Positions 9,972 to 17,817 of a stretch of 36,171 nucleotides of DNA are shown piece after piece; the first letter of the stretch is position 1; each line of letters starts with the position of its first letter. A program made the position numbers and the translations under genes. The notes under the pieces are model-generated. The model saw nothing but the letters and a program-made list of their open reading frames with translations, was not told the origin of the DNA and ran no database searches. Where the stretch lies: NCBI GenBank assembly GCA_020848935.1, contig JADLHF010000052.1, positions 1 through 36,171 of the forward strand, given 5' to 3'. The stretch comes from Acetobacteraceae bacterium. Its GTDB lineage: Bacteria; Pseudomonadota; Alphaproteobacteria; Acetobacterales; Acetobacteraceae.

Positions 9972-9999
9972 GCTGCCAGTGCAAGTTGGCAGCACTTTT
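9972..9999 (+). terminator. Second hairpin downstream of clpA with T-run
   Basis: GCTGCCA (9972-9978) pairs with TGGCAGC (9987-9993), followed by ACTTTT, which is a plausible clpA terminator. Its loop, GTGCAAG (9979-9985), is the exact complement of CTTGCAC (9954-9960) upstream, so a pseudoknot or an alternative fold is possible. Confidence 0.5.
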
Positions 10000-10140
10000 C
10001 CTTGGGGGGCACCGATGCAAGAATCGCCAGAGCGGCGTCCAATAGGCACCAAGGTGTCCCCGGTTAAGGGTATCTGGCGTGGTGTCGTTGTATTCGTTTG
10101 GGATTTGCGGGCCGACTTAGGCAAGCTGACGCTGACCGAC

Positions 10141-10567
10141 ATGGCGCTCTAGGCCTGTGGCGGATCGCATCACCTCGGGCGGGTACTGTTTGGGCTGAGG
10201 CACCGGATGCGGCTGCCCCCCCAATACGTCAAGCCGTTCGTCAACCGCGGCAGGAGCGACGGCAACGATACCGTGGCGATCTGCGGGGCGGTCCGGCACG
10301 GCCAGCGCGCCGATCAAGACCGCCCAGCGTCAGGCTGATGCGATGGTCGTGAGAGTGCATAAACTGCTGTTGCGCCAGCGCTCCCACATGATCAATGCCC
10401 TGCGCGGCCATGCGGCGGCGTTCGGGGTGGTAGCGGCCAAGGGGGCCTGGACTGCCGAGGCGTTGATGCGGCATGTGATGTCGTCGCAGGCCGGGCAGCA
10501 AGACGGCGTCGGCCTGGCTGCTGAAATGGCTGGAACGCCGACCGACAAGCGGCCATCCGCCGCCTGA
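10141..10567 (+). pseudogene. IS110-family transposase remnant (frameshifted, stop-interrupted)
   Basis: In the frame of 10141, translation gives MAL-stop-ACGGSHHLGRVL, then PPQYVKPFVNRGRSD and NDTVAICGAV. This matches the N-terminal catalytic part of IS110-type transposases (EACGGAHHWAR, PPQYVKPFVK..KND, AEAI). The Glu codon appears to have become TAG. At about 10335 similarity jumps to another frame: LLLRQRSHMINALRGHAAAFG is the IS110 RTQLINALRGHLAEFG segment, after a loss of some tens of residues. It ends at TGA 10565-10567. The left boundary is uncertain because 10015-10140 is open in the same frame but not recognisable. It is clearly non-functional. Confidence 0.75.
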
Positions 10568-10898
10568 TCCCGCCGCACGCGGTGTCACCGGCAGAGAGGG
10601 GCCGAATATGACGATCGGTCGGACCGACGAATGCCGCAATCCGCTGAGCGACGGGCTTTGGAAGTTGCTTCGCTGTTTGGCCGGCGTTCGCGCAACCCAC
10701 CTGGGCCAGCGGGCAGGCGTAGTGGCAAGCAGGTCGGACACATGAACGCTTCCGGCCCTACGTCAGAAAGCGCATGCCTGTTCTTGACCTGGGAGGGGCC
10801 GTCCACACAGGCGCTCAGGATGACGGTGGGAGTAAAGGATGAAGTATTTTTTGTTTATAGCTGTTTATTATCGGAGGGGTCCTGCTTTGACTGAAGAA
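10568..10898. other. Gene-free stretch with AT-rich patch
   Basis: No gene can be supported here; the open frames on both strands lack family motifs. It may contain further decayed transposon sequence. Bases 10845-10872 are conspicuously AT-rich against a GC-rich background, including TATTTTTTGTTTATAG and GTTTATTATC, and resemble neither flanking gene. Confidence 0.4.
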
Positions 10899-10921
10899 GT
10901 CCAGGAGCGCTGCCCCTGGAC
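10899..10921 (-). terminator. Terminator-like hairpin after the hydroxyacid dehydrogenase operon
   Basis: GTCCAGG (10899-10905) pairs with CCTGGAC (10915-10921) around a GC loop. Read on the minus strand it begins 14 bases after the dehydrogenase stop and is followed by TTCTTC, a weak T-rich tail. Confidence 0.5.
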
Positions 10922-10935
10922 CTTCCTGTCAGCGG

Positions 10936-11982
10936 TTAGGAGTTCGGCCCGCGCTCCATCGAGATCGGCTGCCAGCGGCGGCGGTCGAGTTTCGGCAGGA
11001 CGGTGGGGTTGACGCAGGACATCGGCCAGCGGCCGGTCAGCGCGAGCGCCAGTTCCTGGCCGACGCGGCGCAGGCGGGCCGGGTCGAAGCGCGCGGAGGC
11101 CGAGGCGGTGTGGGCGGAGAGGATGACGTTCTTCATTTGCAGCAGCGGGTTGTCCTGGCGGGGCGGTTCCTGGACCAGGACGTCGAGCCCGGCGCCGGCC
11201 ATCAGGCCTTCCTGGAGCGCCTTGATGAGGGCGGCTTCATCGACGGTGGCGCCGCGGCCGACATTGAGGAAGAAGGCGGTCTTCTTCATCTTGCGGAAGT
11301 GGGCCTCCTTGATCATGGCCTGGGCTTCCGGCGTGGCGGGAGCGTGCATGGAGACGAAGTCGCAGCCCATGACTTCATCCAGGGTGGCGGGCAGGACGCC
11401 GTGCTCGATCATGACCAGTTCCTCGATGAACGGGTCGTAGGCCTTGACGATCAGGCCGAAGGGCTTGGCGCGCTTTGCCACCGCGCGGGCGACGTGGCCG
11501 AAGGCGATGAGGCCGAGGGTGAGGCCCATCAGGCGGGGCATGGCGAGGAGCGGGGTGCGGCCTTCGCGCCAGCGGCCGTCACGAACCAGCTGGTCTTGCC
11601 CGGTGACGTCGCGGTGGCAGCCGAGCAGGAGCATCATGCAGTGGTCGGCGACTTCCTCGATGAAGGTGTCGGGGCAGTTGGTGACGGGGATGCCTTTTGC
11701 TGTGGCGGCGGCGACATCGACGCTATCGACGCCGACCGATCCGAGGGAGATGGTCTGGCATTTGGTGAGGCTGTCGATGATCTTCTTGGTGATCGGCATG
11801 CCCTTGGCGTAGAGCGCGTCGCAATCCTTGGCGACTTCGATGAAGCCGTCTTCGGTCATCGGGCCTTCGACGATTTCGTAGTCGATGCCGGAGAGGTTGA
11901 GGGCCTCCATCTCGTAGTCGTACTTGACCGGGGCGGTGGTGAAGCTGGCGCCCTTTGGGGTGGCGATCTTGAATTTGGCCAT
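10936..11982 (-). CDS. D-2-hydroxyacid dehydrogenase family protein (NAD-binding)
   Basis: This 348-aa member of the D-isomer 2-hydroxyacid dehydrogenase family interconverts a 2-hydroxyacid and a 2-oxoacid with NAD(H). The catalytic Arg243 (NVGRGATVDEAAL), Glu272 (DVLVQEPP) and His291 (SAHTAS) are present, and Asp183 in AYDP at the end of beta-2 favours NAD. The dinucleotide loop, normally GxGxxG, reads AFGHVA within GLIAFGHVA (157-165), so two of three glycines are Ala. AGGAGAG precedes the ATG. The enolase-superfamily gene lies 18 bp upstream on the same strand, so the two form an operon. The substrate is not evident. Confidence 0.9.
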   Translation of the reverse strand: MAKFKIATPKGASFTTAPVKYDYEMEALNLSGIDYEIVEGPMTEDGFIEVAKDCDALYAKGMPITKKIIDSLTKCQTISLGSVGVDSVDVAAATAKGIPVTNCPDTFIEEVADHCMMLLLGCHRDVTGQDQLVRDGRWREGRTPLLAMPRLMGLTLGLIAFGHVARAVAKRAKPFGLIVKAYDPFIEELVMIEHGVLPATLDEVMGCDFVSMHAPATPEAQAMIKEAHFRKMKKTAFFLNVGRGATVDEAALIKALQEGLMAGAGLDVLVQEPPRQDNPLLQMKNVILSAHTASASARFDPARLRRVGQELALALTGRWPMSCVNPTVLPKLDRRRWQPISMERGPNS

Positions 11983-12000
11983 GCCGTTCTCTCCTGTTGC

Positions 12001-13176
12001 TCAGTTCTTCGGCGGGCGCGCGCGCACGGCCGCTTCGTTGACGTCGATGCCCCAACCGGGGCCGGTGGGCAAGACCAGTTCGCCGTTCTCGATGGTGGGA
12101 ACCATGGTGAAGAACTCATCGCGCCAGGCGACGCTGTCGATGTCGATCTCCATGACGCGGAAGTTGGGCACGATGGCGCAGAGGCTGGCCGAGATGATCG
12201 AGCAGAGGTGGCCGTAGAAATTGTGCGGGGCGACGTTCATTTCGTAGACATCGGCCATGGAGGCGATCTTGAGGGATTCGCCGAGGCCGTTCCACACCAC
12301 GTCGATGATCGGCACGTCCATCGCGTAGGCCTCGAAGAACGGCTTGAAGTCGCGCCGGCCGAGGAGGGTTTCGCAGGAGGCGATGGGGCAGGGGGCGATG
12401 GCCCGGATGGAGGCGAGGGACTGGGCATCGTGCTGGTCGATTTCGAGCCAGGTGAGGTCGTATGGGGCGACGGTGTCGGCGATGCGGCGGAAGCCTTCGG
12501 TCTTGAAGTGGAAGTTGGTGTCCAGGTGCAGGTTGATGTCGGGGCCGGCGCCGGCGCGGACGGCGGCCAGGGTGTCGCGCGTGTAGCGCAGGGCTTCGGG
12601 GGACCAGTTCAGTTCGGGCCAGCCCTTGTTGCGGCCGAAGCCGCCGCCGAAGGAGGAGAGTTTTTCGCCGTCCCAGGCCATGACGTTGGTCTTCATGCCG
12701 CGGAAGCCGAGTTTCCTGATCTCCTCGGCGTGGCGGCTGACGTCGTCGTAGGTTTTCAGGGGCGGCACGCCCATCTGGGCGGCGTTGCGGATGCGGTAGG
12801 TGGACATGTGCGACCAGTAGGTTTCGATGCGGGTGCGCACGGGGCCGCCGAACATGGCGTAGACGGGGATGCCGAGGTCCTTGGCCTTCACGTCGAGCAG
12901 GGCGTTCTCGATGGCTGCGATGGCCTGTTGGTTCAGGCCGCCGCGGGACTGGCGGGTGAGGACATGGAGGTTTGCCACAATCTGTTCCGTTGGCCTGGGA
13001 TCGCGCCCGATCAGGATTTCGCACAAGGCGTCGATGACGTTCTTCAGGCCGGCGCTGCCGAAACTCTCGTTGAACTCGGACCAGCCGATGATCCCGGTGT
13101 CGGTGGTGATCTTGAGGAAGGAGAACATCCGCCAGCCGGCATCGGCGCGCAGGGTATCAATCGCGGTGATTTTCAT
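12001..13176 (-). CDS. Mandelate racemase/muconate lactonizing enzyme family protein (enolase superfamily)
   Basis: The product (391 aa) has the alpha/beta N-terminal capping domain and a C-terminal barrel. Metal ligands are Asp219 (LHLDTN), Glu245 (WLEID) and Glu269 (SCETL). The His318/Asp292 dyad (APHNFYG, IIDVVWNG) is that of the mandelate racemase subgroup, which abstracts the alpha-proton of a carboxylate. The barrel strand carrying the usual KxK reads KTN (162-164), so only one Lys is present. Dehydration of a sugar acid is the commonest reaction of this subgroup, but racemisation is possible. An open frame extends to 13245; the ATG at 13176 is chosen because AGGAGG sits ideally upstream and MKITAIDT is the family start. 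Confidence 0.92.
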   Translation of the reverse strand: MKITAIDTLRADAGWRMFSFLKITTDTGIIGWSEFNESFGSAGLKNVIDALCEILIGRDPRPTEQIVANLHVLTRQSRGGLNQQAIAAIENALLDVKAKDLGIPVYAMFGGPVRTRIETYWSHMSTYRIRNAAQMGVPPLKTYDDVSRHAEEIRKLGFRGMKTNVMAWDGEKLSSFGGGFGRNKGWPELNWSPEALRYTRDTLAAVRAGAGPDINLHLDTNFHFKTEGFRRIADTVAPYDLTWLEIDQHDAQSLASIRAIAPCPIASCETLLGRRDFKPFFEAYAMDVPIIDVVWNGLGESLKIASMADVYEMNVAPHNFYGHLCSIISASLCAIVPNFRVMEIDIDSVAWRDEFFTMVPTIENGELVLPTGPGWGIDVNEAAVRARPPKN

Positions 13177-13256
13177 GTTTCCTCCTGGGGCATCGCACAA
13201 GTGCAACACGGGACGGCGGGCGCGACAACCCATCCGGACCGACAAGGGAGAGAGAC

Positions 13257-14012
13257 ATGCAGAACTTGAAGGGCAAGATCGCCTGGGTGACCGGGGCGGG
13301 CAGCGGCATCGGCGAGGGCGCGGCGGTGGCGCTGGCGGAGGCGGGGGCGACGGTGGTGCTGACCGGTCGCAGGGTGCCCAAGCTGGAGGCGGTGGCGGCG
13401 CGGATCGGCCAGCACGCGCATGTCCAGCCGGGCGACATGACGGTGGTGGCGGACGTGAACCGCGTGGCGGCGTGGATCCGCGAGAAGTTCGGGCGGCTGG
13501 ACATCTTCGTGGCCAATGCCGGGGCCAACATTCCCAAGCGCAGCTGGGCCGACATGGAGCCGAGCGGGGCGGACATGGTGATCGCGGCGAACCTGAACAG
13601 CGCGTTCTACGGCGTGCTGGCGGTGCTGCCGATGATGCGGGCGCAGAAGGATGGGGTGATCATCGTGACCGCCTCGATGGCCGGGCGGTTCATCGGCGGG
13701 CTGAGCGGCGCGGCCTATACCGCGTCCAAGCATGGCGCAGTGGCGATGAGCCACAGCATCAACATGCAGGAATGCGTCAACGGCATCCGCTGCACGGCGC
13801 TGCTGCCGGGGGAGGTGGCGACCGAGATCCTGGACAAGCGGCCGGTGCCGGTGAGTGCGGAGGACCGGGCGAAGATGGTGCAGAGCCCGGAGGTGGGCGA
13901 CCTGATTCGCTACATCGCCTGCCTGCCGCCGCATGTGACGATCAACGAGGTGATGATCACGCCGACGTGGAACCGGGGGTATGTGAACGCGCTGCGGGCA
14001 CCCAAGCTGTAG
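13257..14012 (+). CDS. Short-chain dehydrogenase/reductase (SDR)
   Basis: This is a 251-aa classical SDR with TGAGSGIG at 12-19, NAG at 87-89, Ser140 in VTASMAG, and Tyr154/Lys158 in YTASK. After the catalytic helix it keeps LLPGEVATEIL. The end is unusual: in place of the common GG-terminated cofactor loop it has PPHVTINEVMITPTWNRGY, as in SDRs acting on small polar substrates. It is divergent from the enolase-superfamily gene, with 80 bp between starts, so shared regulation and a common pathway are likely. A GGGAGAGAG ribosome site precedes the ATG. Confidence 0.92.
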   Translation: MQNLKGKIAWVTGAGSGIGEGAAVALAEAGATVVLTGRRVPKLEAVAARIGQHAHVQPGDMTVVADVNRVAAWIREKFGRLDIFVANAGANIPKRSWADMEPSGADMVIAANLNSAFYGVLAVLPMMRAQKDGVIIVTASMAGRFIGGLSGAAYTASKHGAVAMSHSINMQECVNGIRCTALLPGEVATEILDKRPVPVSAEDRAKMVQSPEVGDLIRYIACLPPHVTINEVMITPTWNRGYVNALRAPKL

Positions 14013-14099
14013 AGCGCAAGGACATCCAGGAGTCCGGCTCGGCAGAAGACGTGATTCAGGCTCGTCTTCCGGCAGCGTGGGATGTTGCCGGTTCGGTTG

Positions 14100-14504
14100 A
14101 TGTTGAAGGACCGGCAATGGGAGTGGATGCATCCCGATTTGCCGGGCAAGGCGGGTGACCCGGGCCGGACAGGCGCGGGTAATCGGTCATATGTGGAGGT
14201 GATCCTGCGGCTCGCCTGAACCGGCGTCCCCTGGCGCGACCTGCCCGCCGGGCGTGTCCAGGGCGACAACGGTCACGATGCAGAGTCGCTGCGCGATGCC
14301 ATCACCGAACAGGGTGCCGCTACCGTGATCCCACCCGTAACCACCTCGTCCCAGGCCCGTTATGACTTCGCGCTCTGCTGCCAGGAAAATCTGATCGAAC
14401 GTTCCTTCCTGAAACTCAAACACGTCAGGCGCATCGCGACGCGCTACGAGCAGACCGCACATGCCTACATGACCATGCTGTCCGTCGTAGCCGCATTCAT
14501 CTGA
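14100..14504 (+). pseudogene. IS5-family transposase remnant with internal deletion
   Basis: One frame reads MLKDRQWEWMHPDLPGKAGD, GRTGAGNRSYVEVILRLA-stop-TGVPWRDLPAG, then QGDNGHDAESLRDAI and NLIERSFLKLKHVRRIATRYEQTA. The first part is the IS5 N-terminus (DEQWE..LLPGK, R-TGAPWRDLP). The second is its C-terminus around the last DDE residue (NLIERFFxKLKHFRRIATRYDK). The central region with the first two catalytic Asp is missing, apparently by an in-frame deletion near codon 55. The single internal stop is TGA, consistent with a CGA Arg codon changed by one base. It cannot be active. The 87 bp before it hold a 7-bp hairpin (14045-14069) and nothing else notable. Confidence 0.8.
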
Positions 14505-14526
14505 ACACGCTGAATGTCACCCCGCT

Positions 14527-16164
14527 CTAGCCCGCCACCAGGTGGTTCGCCCACTCGGTACGCAGCGCCAGCTTCTGTACCTTGCCGGTGGCAGTGTGGG
14601 GGAGTTCGCTGACAAAGACGACGTCATCGGGGATCCACCACTTGGCGACCTTGCCTTCGTAGAACGACAGCAGCGCCGCCTTGTCGATCGTGCGTCCCTC
14701 GCGCGGCACGACGATGAGCAGCGGACGTTCGTCCCATTTCTCGTGCCTGGCCGCGATGATCGCCGCCTCGGCCACGTCGGGGTGGGACATGGCGAGGTTT
14801 TCGAGCTGGATCGAGCTGATCCATTCGCCGCCGGACTTGATCACGTCCTTGGACCGGTCGGTGATCTCCATGTAACCGTCGGCGTCGATGGTGGCGACAT
14901 CGCCGGTGGCGAACCAGCCGTCCGGTGTCAGCGCGTCGCCGGCGGTGCCGCCGAAATAGGAGTTGCAGACCCAAAGGCCCCTGGATTGCAGGTGGCCGGA
15001 GACGGTGCCGTCCCACGGCAGTTCGCGCCCCTCGTCATCGACGATGCGCATGTCGACGCCGAAGATGCTGCGGCCCTGCTTCTCGCGAAGGCGCATCAGT
15101 TCTTCGCCGGCGAGATCGGCGTTGGCGGGTTTGGGCGCATTATAGGTACCCAACGGCGACAGCTCCGACATGCCCCAGGCGTGGTCGATGCGGATGCCGT
15201 ACTCCTTGTCGAAGGCCTCGAACAACAGGCGCGGACAGGCAGAACCGCCGATGACGAAGCTCTTCACCGTATGCAGTCGCTCGCCGCTGGCCCGCAAATG
15301 GTTGAGCAGGCCGAGCCAGACGGTGGGCACGCCGGCCGACAGGGTGACACGCTCGTCGTTCATCAGCTTCGTCAGGCTGGCGCCATCGAGGTGGCGACCC
15401 GGCATGATCAGCGAGGCGCCGACCATCGGCGCGCTGTAGGGGGTGCCCCAGGCGTTGACGTGGAACATTGGCACCACCGGCAGCACCCGGTCGGCGGCGC
15501 GCAGGCCGATGACATCGGCCATGTTGCTGGCGAAGGCATGCAGCACGGTGGAGCGGTGGCTGTAGAGCACACCCTTGGGCTTGCCGGTGGTGCCGGAGGT
15601 ATAGCAGAGGGCGGCGGCGGTGTGTTCGTCGAAGCTCGGCCAGGCATAATCCTCGTCGGCGGCCACCATCAGATCCTCGTAGCACAGCAGGTCCATGCCC
15701 ATCGGCAGCGCGATGTCGGGCATGTGCGCGCGCTCGGTCATGAACACCACGGCGCGCAGGCTGGTGCGCACGTCCTTGGCCACCGCGGCGATCAGCGGCG
15801 CGAAGGTGGTGTCCAGGAACAGCACCACGTCTTCGGCGTGGTTGATGATGTAGGCAAGATCGGCCGGTGACAGGCGCGGATTGATGGTGTGGCAGATCGC
15901 CCCCATGCCGGAGATGCCGTAGTACAGTTCCAAATGGCGAAAACTGTTCCACGCCAGGGTGGCGACGCGGTCATCCGGTTGCACGCCGAGGCGTTGCAGC
16001 ATGCGCGCCGCCCGCCGGCAGCGTGGCTCGATGTCGCGATAGGTGGTGCGGTGGAGGTCACCCTCGACGGTCTTAGAGACGATCTCGCCTTTGGGGTGGT
16101 GGCGCGCCGCGTGGGCGAGGATGGAACTGATCAGCAGCGGTTGGTCCTGCATCAGGCCAAGCAT
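14527..16164 (-). CDS. AMP-dependent fatty-acid--CoA ligase
   Basis: The product (545 aa) is an acyl-adenylate-forming CoA ligase that activates a carboxylic acid with ATP and CoA. The nucleotide motif [12 protein letters not shown] is at 188-199, the adenylate motif WGMSELSP follows, then [19 protein letters not shown] and [15 protein letters not shown]. The catalytic Lys is in [15 protein letters not shown] near the C-terminus. The layout and motifs fit medium/long-chain acyl-CoA synthetases of the FadD3/AlkK type. The gene follows the PHA depolymerase gene on the same strand after 134 bp, so it may activate hydroxyacids released from PHA (inference). Confidence 0.93.
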   Translation of the reverse strand: MLGLMQDQPLLISSILAHAARHHPKGEIVSKTVEGDLHRTTYRDIEPRCRRAARMLQRLGVQPDDRVATLAWNSFRHLELYYGISGMGAICHTINPRLSPADLAYIINHAEDVVLFLDTTFAPLIAAVAKDVRTSLRAVVFMTERAHMPDIALPMGMDLLCYEDLMVAADEDYAWPSFDEHTAAALCYTSGTTGKPKGVLYSHRSTVLHAFASNMADVIGLRAADRVLPVVPMFHVNAWGTPYSAPMVGASLIMPGRHLDGASLTKLMNDERVTLSAGVPTVWLGLLNHLRASGERLHTVKSFVIGGSACPRLLFEAFDKEYGIRIDHAWGMSELSPLGTYNAPKPANADLAGEELMRLREKQGRSIFGVDMRIVDDEGRELPWDGTVSGHLQSRGLWVCNSYFGGTAGDALTPDGWFATGDVATIDADGYMEITDRSKDVIKSGGEWISSIQLENLAMSHPDVAEAAIIAARHEKWDERPLLIVVPREGRTIDKAALLSFYEGKVAKWWIPDDVVFVSELPHTATGKVQKLALRTEWANHLVAG

Positions 16165-16298
16165 CGGTGTTTCTCCCTGGGCCGCGGCGCCGTGGTGCGC
16201 CGCGCGTCGTTGGTACGACCGATCTTATGGCTGCGGCGCGGTTCCGCCAACCGCGGCGTGCGGCGCGATCACGGGATTGGGCGTGGGCGGGCGGCGCA

Positions 16299-17531
16299 TC
16301 AGCCGTGTTCGGCCATAAAGCCCTTGATACGCGGCGCAATCTGGGTGTTGAAGCGGCGGCCGTTGAACAGGCCGTAATGGCCGACCTCCGGCTGTTCCCA
16401 GTGGGCGCGCTTGCTCGACGCGAGGTTATGCGCCAATGCGTGTGCGGCGCGGGTCTGGCCGATACCGGAGATGTCGTCCCGTTCGCCCTCGATGGTGAGA
16501 ATCGCAGTGCCGGTGATCGCGACGGGTTCCACAACCCGATCGCGGTGGCGGAACATGCCGCGCGGCAAATGGTGCTCCTGGAACACCCGCTGGATGGTTT
16601 GGAGATAGTATTCGGCAGGCAGGTCCATCACCGCGCGATATTCGTTATAGAACGCGCGTTTGGAGGCGAGCGGTTCCCCGTCGCCCTTGACCAGGTGCTC
16701 GAACATCTGCCAGTGGGCTTCCACGTGGCGGTCGAGATTCATTGCCATGAAGCCGGCAAGCTGGAGGAAGCCGGGATAGACCTCGCGCATGAAGCCGATG
16801 TTGTTTGTCGGCACGCGATGGATGACGTTGCGGTGGAACCAGTCGAGGTTGCGGCTGGTAGCGAAATTGTTCACCGCCGTTGGGCCCTCGCGCGTGTCGA
16901 TCGGGCCACCGATCAGGGTCATGGTGCGTGGCGCTGCCTGCGGCGTGTCGGCGCTTATCAATGAAACCGCGGCGAGCACCGGCACGGCGGGCTGGCAGAC
17001 GGCCATGACGTGGCAATCCGGCCCGAGATGGTGGATGAAGGCGATCACGTCGTCCACGTAGTCGTCCAGGTCAAAGCCCGGGCCGAACACCGGCATGTCC
17101 CGCGCGTCGCGCCAATCGGTGATGTACACGTCGTGGTCGGGCAGGAATGCCTTCACCGTGCCGCGCAGCAGCGTGGCGTAGTGGCCGGACATCGGCGCCA
17201 CCATCAACACGCGCTTGTCCCGCGGCCGATCGGTCGCGCGGCGGAAGTGCAGCAGGTCGCACCACGTTCGGCGGGCGACCACCTCCTCGTGCACCGCCAC
17301 CTCCTCGCCATCGATGGTGGTGGTGGTCAGGCCGAAGGCGGGTTTGCCGAAGGATCGAGTGGTGTGTTCGAAGCTATCGAGCGCCGCGGCGGAAAAACGG
17401 CCCAACGGCGTCTCGCGTAGCGGGTTGAAGGGAAGGTCCAGGACCGAAAGGGCCCCGCTCGCTGCCATGCGCATGGGGCCAAGCGCCGCACGCTGCATTT
17501 CGTAAACCTGATAGAGCATTTGATAGAGCAT
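16299..17531 (-). CDS. phaZ: Intracellular polyhydroxyalkanoate depolymerase
   Basis: This cytosolic hydrolase degrades native PHA granules. The 410-residue product starts MLYQMLYQVYEMQRAALGPM, the family N-terminus but with MLYQ doubled. The nucleophile is Cys179 in MAVCQPAVP, matching the Cys of Ralstonia PhaZ1 rather than a lipase-box Ser. The Asp is in GERDDISGIGQT and the His in EVGHYGLFNG. A 12-bp tandem repeat (17509-17532) creates two start ATGs, at 17531 and 17519. The first has AAGGG five bases upstream and is preferred. The open frame upstream to 17555 is not family-like. It is divergent from the BktB-like thiolase gene. Confidence 0.92.
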   Translation of the reverse strand: MLYQMLYQVYEMQRAALGPMRMAASGALSVLDLPFNPLRETPLGRFSAAALDSFEHTTRSFGKPAFGLTTTTIDGEEVAVHEEVVARRTWCDLLHFRRATDRPRDKRVLMVAPMSGHYATLLRGTVKAFLPDHDVYITDWRDARDMPVFGPGFDLDDYVDDVIAFIHHLGPDCHVMAVCQPAVPVLAAVSLISADTPQAAPRTMTLIGGPIDTREGPTAVNNFATSRNLDWFHRNVIHRVPTNNIGFMREVYPGFLQLAGFMAMNLDRHVEAHWQMFEHLVKGDGEPLASKRAFYNEYRAVMDLPAEYYLQTIQRVFQEHHLPRGMFRHRDRVVEPVAITGTAILTIEGERDDISGIGQTRAAHALAHNLASSKRAHWEQPEVGHYGLFNGRRFNTQIAPRIKGFMAEHG

Positions 17532-17532
17532 T
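17509..17532 (-). repeat. 12-bp tandem duplication of the phaZ start
   Basis: TGATAGAGCATT occurs twice in tandem (17509-17520, 17521-17532). On the coding strand this doubles AATGCTCTATCA, adding one extra Met-Leu-Tyr-Gln and a second initiation codon in frame. Confidence 0.9.
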
Positions 17533-17673
17533 CGATCCCTTCGGCATTCCTGCACTGGCTCCTACCGGGAGAGCGCCCGGCTGTCGCATGTCACCCTGTT
17601 ATGTGCCCTAGCACCTGCAAACGGTGTTGCCGGGTGCTGCGGCAGCCATGGCGTGGGGTCGCCGGCGGTATCC

Positions 17674-17692
17674 AACCCTTGATGGGTTAACC
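17674..17692. promoter_or_regulatory. Palindromic site in the phaZ-bktB intergenic region
   Basis: AACCC-TTGAT-GGGTT (17674-17688) overlaps the palindrome GGTTAACC (17685-17692) in the 286-bp divergent spacer. Weak promoter-like boxes (TTGATG at 17679, CATAAG at 17700) point toward the thiolase gene, so the palindrome would overlap a -35 region. The rest of the spacer holds no gene. Confidence 0.3.
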
Positions 17693-17817
17693 GTTATTCC
17701 ATAAGAACGCGTGAACAGACAAGCCGCGCCGGTTGCTTGCGACATTCGCGGCTGGCGCGCATGGAAGGCAAGACGCTCCCGGCCGCCCAACACCCATTGC
17801 CGCAAGAGGAAAGTCCC

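Noticed and set aside
10015-10152. 45-codon ORF after clpA
   Set aside because: It reads directly into the stop codon of the IS110 remnant in the same frame and has no family likeness; more likely part of the decayed region than a gene.
11110-13269. 719-codon plus-strand frame opposite the dehydrogenase and enolase-superfamily genes
   Set aside because: Asp/Gly/Val-rich shadow of two well-supported minus-strand enzymes.
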